Shown one piece after another: positions 60,628-64,000 of a DNA stretch of 64,000 nucleotides. The notes beneath the pieces were generated by a model. That model had not been told where the DNA came from, did no database searches, and saw only the letters and a list, made by a program, of their open reading frames with translations. The DNA is from Lutimonas halocynthiae (GTDB lineage Bacteria > Bacteroidota > Bacteroidia > Flavobacteriales > Flavobacteriaceae): contig NZ_JAUFQO010000012.1 in the NCBI RefSeq assembly GCF_030409835.1, positions 1 through 64,000 on the forward strand. The letters run 5' to 3'. Positions within the stretch are counted from its first letter, which is position 1, and each line of letters starts with the position of its first letter. Made by a program: the position numbers and the translations under genes.

Positions 60628-61572
60628 TTGAACGAAAGAATTATTGAATTGGAGGATATAGCTCCAAGTGAATTTTTTGGCACCCATAATCGCAATATAG
60701 AGTTAGTCAAAAAATCATTTCCAAAATTGAAGATTGTAGCACGCGGAAATAAGGTTAAAGTATATGGAGAAGCCATCATGCTTGATGAATTTGAAAAGAA
60801 GTTCAATTCATTAGTTACTTATTATCACAGGTATAATAAACTCGACGATAATAGCATAGAACGTATTTTATCGACTGTTGTGCAAGACAAAAATTCAAAA
60901 CTTTCAGATGGTGTATTAGTACATGGAGTTTCAGGAAGACTTATCAAAGCACAATCTGTTAACCAAAGAAAGATGGTTGATCTGATGAAGGAGAACGATA
61001 TGTTATTTGCAATTGGGCCTGCAGGTACAGGAAAAACCTATACAGCTGTAGCATTAGCAGTTAGGGCTTTGAAAGAACGAGAGGTTAGAAGGATAATATT
61101 GACCAGACCAGCGGTTGAATCAGGTGAGAACCTTGGGTTTTTGCCGGGTGACCTTAAAGAGAAATTGGATCCATATATGCAGCCTTTATACGATGCATTA
61201 AGAGATATGATACCATTTGAAAAGCTGGAATCATTTCTTGAAAACGGAACCATACAAATTGCTCCTTTGGCTTTTATGAGAGGAAGAACTTTGGATAGCG
61301 CCTTTGTCATTTTAGATGAGGCACAGAATACGACGCATAACCAAATGAAGATGTTTTTAACCCGAATGGGAAAACAAGCAAAATTTATTATCACAGGTGA
61401 TCCGGGTCAGATTGACCTTCCGCGAAAGCAGATTTCAGGTTTAAAAGAGTCTTTATTAGCACTAAAGGGCTTAAATGGAATTGGTTTTGTGCATCTTGAT
61501 GAAAAAGATGTGATCAGGCACAAACTTGTTAAAGATATTATCAATGCCTATAAAAATATTGAAATAGATTAA
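60628..61572 (+). CDS. phoH: PhoH family ATPase (PhoH-like)
   Basis: A 314-residue protein. The N-terminal KH-like part (PSEFFGTHNRNIELVKKSFP) is followed by the P-loop AIGPAGTGKTYTAVA (~residues 131-145), RPAVESGENLGFLPGDL and the Walker B FVILDEAQNTT. These are typical PhoH features; the family is linked to RNA metabolism and stress. The start is a TTG at 60628, because no ATG exists between the upstream stop and it and the first in-frame ATG would delete the conserved N-terminus. purC follows after 21 bases. Confidence 0.93.
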   Translation: MNERIIELEDIAPSEFFGTHNRNIELVKKSFPKLKIVARGNKVKVYGEAIMLDEFEKKFNSLVTYYHRYNKLDDNSIERILSTVVQDKNSKLSDGVLVHGVSGRLIKAQSVNQRKMVDLMKENDMLFAIGPAGTGKTYTAVALAVRALKEREVRRIILTRPAVESGENLGFLPGDLKEKLDPYMQPLYDALRDMIPFEKLESFLENGTIQIAPLAFMRGRTLDSAFVILDEAQNTTHNQMKMFLTRMGKQAKFIITGDPGQIDLPRKQISGLKESLLALKGLNGIGFVHLDEKDVIRHKLVKDIINAYKNIEID

Positions 61573-61593
61573 GTAATCGAATAATATAATCAA

Positions 61594-62547
61594 ATGAATA
61601 CCATTAATAATACAGATTTTAATTTCCCTGGTCAAAAAGAGGTTTATAAAGGGAAAGTGAGGGAAGTTTACAATATAAATGATGAGTACCTGGTAATGGT
61701 GGCCAGTGATCGCTTATCGGCTTTCGATGTGATTATGCCAAGACAGATTCCATATAAAGGACAGATTTTGAATCAGATTGCCGAAAGCATGCTCAACGCA
61801 ACCAAAGATATTGTGCCAAACTGGTTATTGGCTTGTCCTGACCCGAATGTTGCCGTTGGACATCTAGCGAAACCATTTAAGGTAGAAATGGTTATAAGAG
61901 GATATTTATCCGGTCATGCATGGAGAGAATATCGCGATGGGAAAAGAATTATTTGTGGAGTGGCCATGCCCGATGGAATGAAAGAAAATGACAAATTCCC
62001 TGAACCGATAATTACACCTTCTACGAAAGCTGATGATGGGCTTCATGATGAAGATATTTCAAGGGAAGATATTATTGCCCAGCAAATTGTATCTGAAGCA
62101 GATTATTTAGTTTTGGAAGATTACACTAGAAAATTATTCCAGAGAGGAACTGAATTAGCAGCCCAAAGGGATTTGATTTTGGTGGATACAAAATATGAAT
62201 TCGGTAAAAGTAATTCTGGCGAAATAATTTTGATAGATGAGATCCATACGCCGGATTCTTCAAGGTATTTTTACGCTGAAGGATACCAGGAAAGACAAGA
62301 TAATGGCGAGATGCAGAAACAACTTTCAAAGGAATTTGTGCGACAATGGCTTATCAGCAATGGCTTTCAAGGACTTGAAGGGCAGCAAATTCCAGAGATG
62401 TCAGATGAAAAAATTCTTGAAATATCTGATCGATATATAGAATTATTCGAAAACATAACGGGTCGTTCCTTTGAAAAAGGAGATACCAGTAATCTTCTGG
62501 AGAGAATAGGAAAAAATGTAAATTCCTATTTGACTAAACTCGCTTGA
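61594..62547 (+). CDS. purC: Phosphoribosylaminoimidazole-succinocarboxamide (SAICAR) synthase
   Basis: A 317-residue enzyme that joins CAIR and aspartate with ATP in purine synthesis. Landmarks are [41 protein letters not shown] and LVDTKYEFG. Length matches the longer eukaryote-like form common in Bacteroidota, not the ~237-residue Escherichia type. It lies in the phoH transcript and meets the PLP enzyme gene tail to tail. A weak 12-bp inverted repeat with one G-T pair (62580-62607) overlaps the end of the latter and may serve as terminator. Confidence 0.96.
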   Translation: MNTINNTDFNFPGQKEVYKGKVREVYNINDEYLVMVASDRLSAFDVIMPRQIPYKGQILNQIAESMLNATKDIVPNWLLACPDPNVAVGHLAKPFKVEMVIRGYLSGHAWREYRDGKRIICGVAMPDGMKENDKFPEPIITPSTKADDGLHDEDISREDIIAQQIVSEADYLVLEDYTRKLFQRGTELAAQRDLILVDTKYEFGKSNSGEIILIDEIHTPDSSRYFYAEGYQERQDNGEMQKQLSKEFVRQWLISNGFQGLEGQQIPEMSDEKILEISDRYIELFENITGRSFEKGDTSNLLERIGKNVNSYLTKLA

Positions 62548-62584
62548 TAAATTATAATATTATACTATAGTTTTTTTATATGGC

Positions 62585-63799
62585 TCATACGTTTGTATGG
62601 GCCATAATTTTCAAACTCTCTAAGCAAAATTTCATATCCTCATAAGTTCGTTCAATGTGATTGTCGAGACCTATAGAGAATCTGATAAGGCCACTAGTCA
62701 AGCCCATTTCTTCTTGTTCCTCTATTGGGATTTCAGAGGAAGTCGCAGTTCCGGGGGCGTTGAATAATGTTTTGTAGAAGCCAAGACTAACAGCTAAATA
62801 ACCAAGATTTCTTTCTTGCATTAATTCCATTAATTCATCAGCTTTCTCCAATGAACCAGCATCAAGAGTAAGCATTCCTCCATAACCATATTCTTCATTA
62901 TAAAGCGATTGATATAATTCATGCTGTGGATGACTTGGAAGCCCTGGATATATTATTTTGTAGCCATCTTTTTCAAATTGCTGGGCTAAATACATAGCGT
63001 TTTCACTATGTTTTTTCATTCTTATATGTAGTGTTCTTAAGTTTTTCAGTACGCTTGCTGCGCGCAAACTGTCCATTACCGGACCAAGCAACATACTGGC
63101 CCCATCATTCACATTTTTTAAATCTTCGATGAATTGATTTGAGCCGCAGATTACACCACCTACGGTATCACTTGTGCCATTAATGAATTTGGTAAGGCTA
63201 TGGATAACAACATCAGCTCCCAGAATGACTGGAGATATTTGCAAAGGAGAAAAGGTATTGTCAACTATTAATTTGAGATTATTCTCCTTAGCTATTTTAG
63301 AAAGCGCTCGAATGTCGGCAACTTCCAATAGAGGGTTACTGATACTTTCTATATATAGAATTTTTGTATTTTTTTGGATAGCAGCTGCTACTTTATCCAG
63401 ATCTGTGATGTCTACAAACGAAGTGTCAATCCCAAATTTTGGTGTAAAATTTTTAAGAAAGGCATAGGTTCCTCCATATATGGTTCTAGATGAAACAATG
63501 TGGTCACCTTGAGAACAGATTTGCAATAAGACAGAAGAGATGGAACCCATTCCCGAGGAAGAGACATTTGCGGCTTCAGTTCCTTCCATGGCTGCTAAGG
63601 CTTCACCCAAATATAAGTTAGACGGGCTACTGTGCCTTGAATATAAATAACACCCCTCCAAATTACCTTCAAAGGTATCAATCATCGATTTAGCCGCTAA
63701 AAAAGTGTAGGTTGAAGAATCAGAAATTGACGGGTTTACCCCTCCAAATTCACCAAAATATTGAAGATCTTGAATATTATCTGCTGGATTGAAACTCAT
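62585..63799 (-). CDS. Cys/Met-metabolism PLP-dependent enzyme (cystathionine gamma-synthase / methionine gamma-lyase family)
   Basis: A 404-residue fold-type I PLP enzyme. It shows YLYSRHSSPSNLYLGEALAAMEG-like start elements (YSRHSSPS near residue 53, in place of the usual YSRxxNPT), LIVDNTFSP with the PLP-ring aspartate, and the Schiff-base lysine in HSLTKFINGTSDT. This family covers cystathionine synthases and lyases, methionine gamma-lyase and sulfhydrylases; I cannot choose between them. It is divergent from an Lrp/AsnC-like gene, which often regulates amino-acid enzymes of this type. Confidence 0.9.
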   Translation of the reverse strand: MSFNPADNIQDLQYFGEFGGVNPSISDSSTYTFLAAKSMIDTFEGNLEGCYLYSRHSSPSNLYLGEALAAMEGTEAANVSSSGMGSISSVLLQICSQGDHIVSSRTIYGGTYAFLKNFTPKFGIDTSFVDITDLDKVAAAIQKNTKILYIESISNPLLEVADIRALSKIAKENNLKLIVDNTFSPLQISPVILGADVVIHSLTKFINGTSDTVGGVICGSNQFIEDLKNVNDGASMLLGPVMDSLRAASVLKNLRTLHIRMKKHSENAMYLAQQFEKDGYKIIYPGLPSHPQHELYQSLYNEEYGYGGMLTLDAGSLEKADELMELMQERNLGYLAVSLGFYKTLFNAPGTATSSEIPIEEQEEMGLTSGLIRFSIGLDNHIERTYEDMKFCLESLKIMAHTNV

Positions 63800-63897
63800 A
63801 ACGATTGATTTTAATGTTCCTTATAAGTGTAAAATTACGAATCACTAGTGAAAAAATCAATAGTTATATTTTAATATAGATAATAAATCTATTTTTT

Positions 63898-63912
63898 AAC
63901 TAAATATTAGTT
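63898..63912. promoter_or_regulatory. Palindrome in the divergent regulator/PLP-enzyme promoter region
   Basis: aactaa (63898-63903) and ttagtt (63907-63912) form a 15-bp AT-rich palindrome with centre ata. It lies between two divergent genes, one a likely Lrp/AsnC regulator, whose family binds such AT-rich palindromes. Candidate operator. Confidence 0.35.
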
Positions 63913-63965
63913 ATATTCGAAGTTTGACTAAAGAAAATATTCGTTAACTAGATAATATATCATTT

Positions 63966-64000
63966 ATGTTAGATACCATTGATAATAGGATTTTGACCTT
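63966..64000 (+). CDS. Probable Lrp/AsnC-family transcriptional regulator (only first 11 codons in window)
   Basis: ATG at 63966 opens MLDTIDNRILT and runs off the edge. The start resembles Lrp/AsnC proteins (M-L-D-x-x-D-x-x-I-L). The position, divergent from a Cys/Met-metabolism enzyme, fits. Only 11 residues are visible, so the call is tentative. Confidence 0.5.
   Translation, partial: MLDTIDNRILT

Overview
The window looks like chromosomal DNA of a marine member of the Bacteroidota, most likely a flavobacterium. The DNA is AT-rich. Candidate promoters carry the Bacteroidota -7 box TAnnTTTG. Large surface proteins end in type IX secretion (T9SS) type A sorting domains. gldF and gldG (gliding motility), DUF2911 proteins and a sulfotransferase are present. 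No rRNA, tRNA, CRISPR array, phage or intact insertion sequence was recognised.

Layout. (1) 1-6465: two T9SS surface proteins built from related Ig/PKD-like repeats; the first is cut by the window edge, the second also has a parallel beta-helix domain. (2) 6957-36325: a Wzx/Wzy/Wzc-type capsule or exopolysaccharide locus, all on the + strand. It encodes nucleotide-sugar enzymes (WlbA/WbpB-like dehydrogenase, RfbF, RfbG, RfbC-like epimerase, a DXR-like/SAF oxidoreductase), flippase, polymerase, glycosyltransferases (two GT2, one GT4, one DUF354), two MBOAT acyltransferase + SGNH pairs, a sulfotransferase, an asparagine-synthase-like amidotransferase, a CapK/PaaK-like adenylating enzyme, a NodB-like protein, an initiating sugar transferase fused to two transposase-type HTH modules, and the Wzc tyrosine kinase. 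A T9SS protein with a sialate-O-acetylesterase-like domain (26811-29963) lies inside the locus. (3) 36577-43647: a 2356-residue T9SS protein with eight ~200-residue leucine-rich repeats. (4) 43834-49301: a DUF4242/cyclase-like/AraC regulator, a secreted cupin, two tandem paralogous secreted proteins, an NTF2-like lipoprotein and a low-complexity secreted protein. (5) 49604-64000: dnaN, a PIG-L deacetylase/mini-membrane-protein/sodium symporter operon, two DUF2911 proteins, a SAM-hydrolase-like/ABM/gldF/gldG operon, phoH, purC, a Cys/Met-metabolism PLP enzyme and the start of a divergent Lrp/AsnC-like regulator.

How it fits together. The sugar transferase would load the first sugar on the lipid carrier. 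The glycosyltransferases build a repeat unit containing CDP-derived deoxysugar and probably an acidic or amidated sugar. MBOAT/SGNH pairs and the sulfotransferase decorate it, Wzx/Wzy flip and polymerise it, and Wzc controls chain length. No Wza-type outer-membrane exporter is in the window. T9SS cargo next to the locus, and gldFG, point to a surface-oriented gliding organism.

Most unusual signals. The HTH x2 - methyltransferase-like - sugar transferase fusion is preceded by a 45-codon mini-ORF that overlaps it by ATGA. The 27-nt box at the start of that mini-ORF recurs (26 of 27 bases) in the leader of the T9SS esterase gene 5.4 kb upstream. Together these suggest an undescribed leader-based regulatory circuit inside the polysaccharide locus. 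A DXR-like reductoisomerase homologue in a CDP-sugar operon is the most interesting enzymatic lead.
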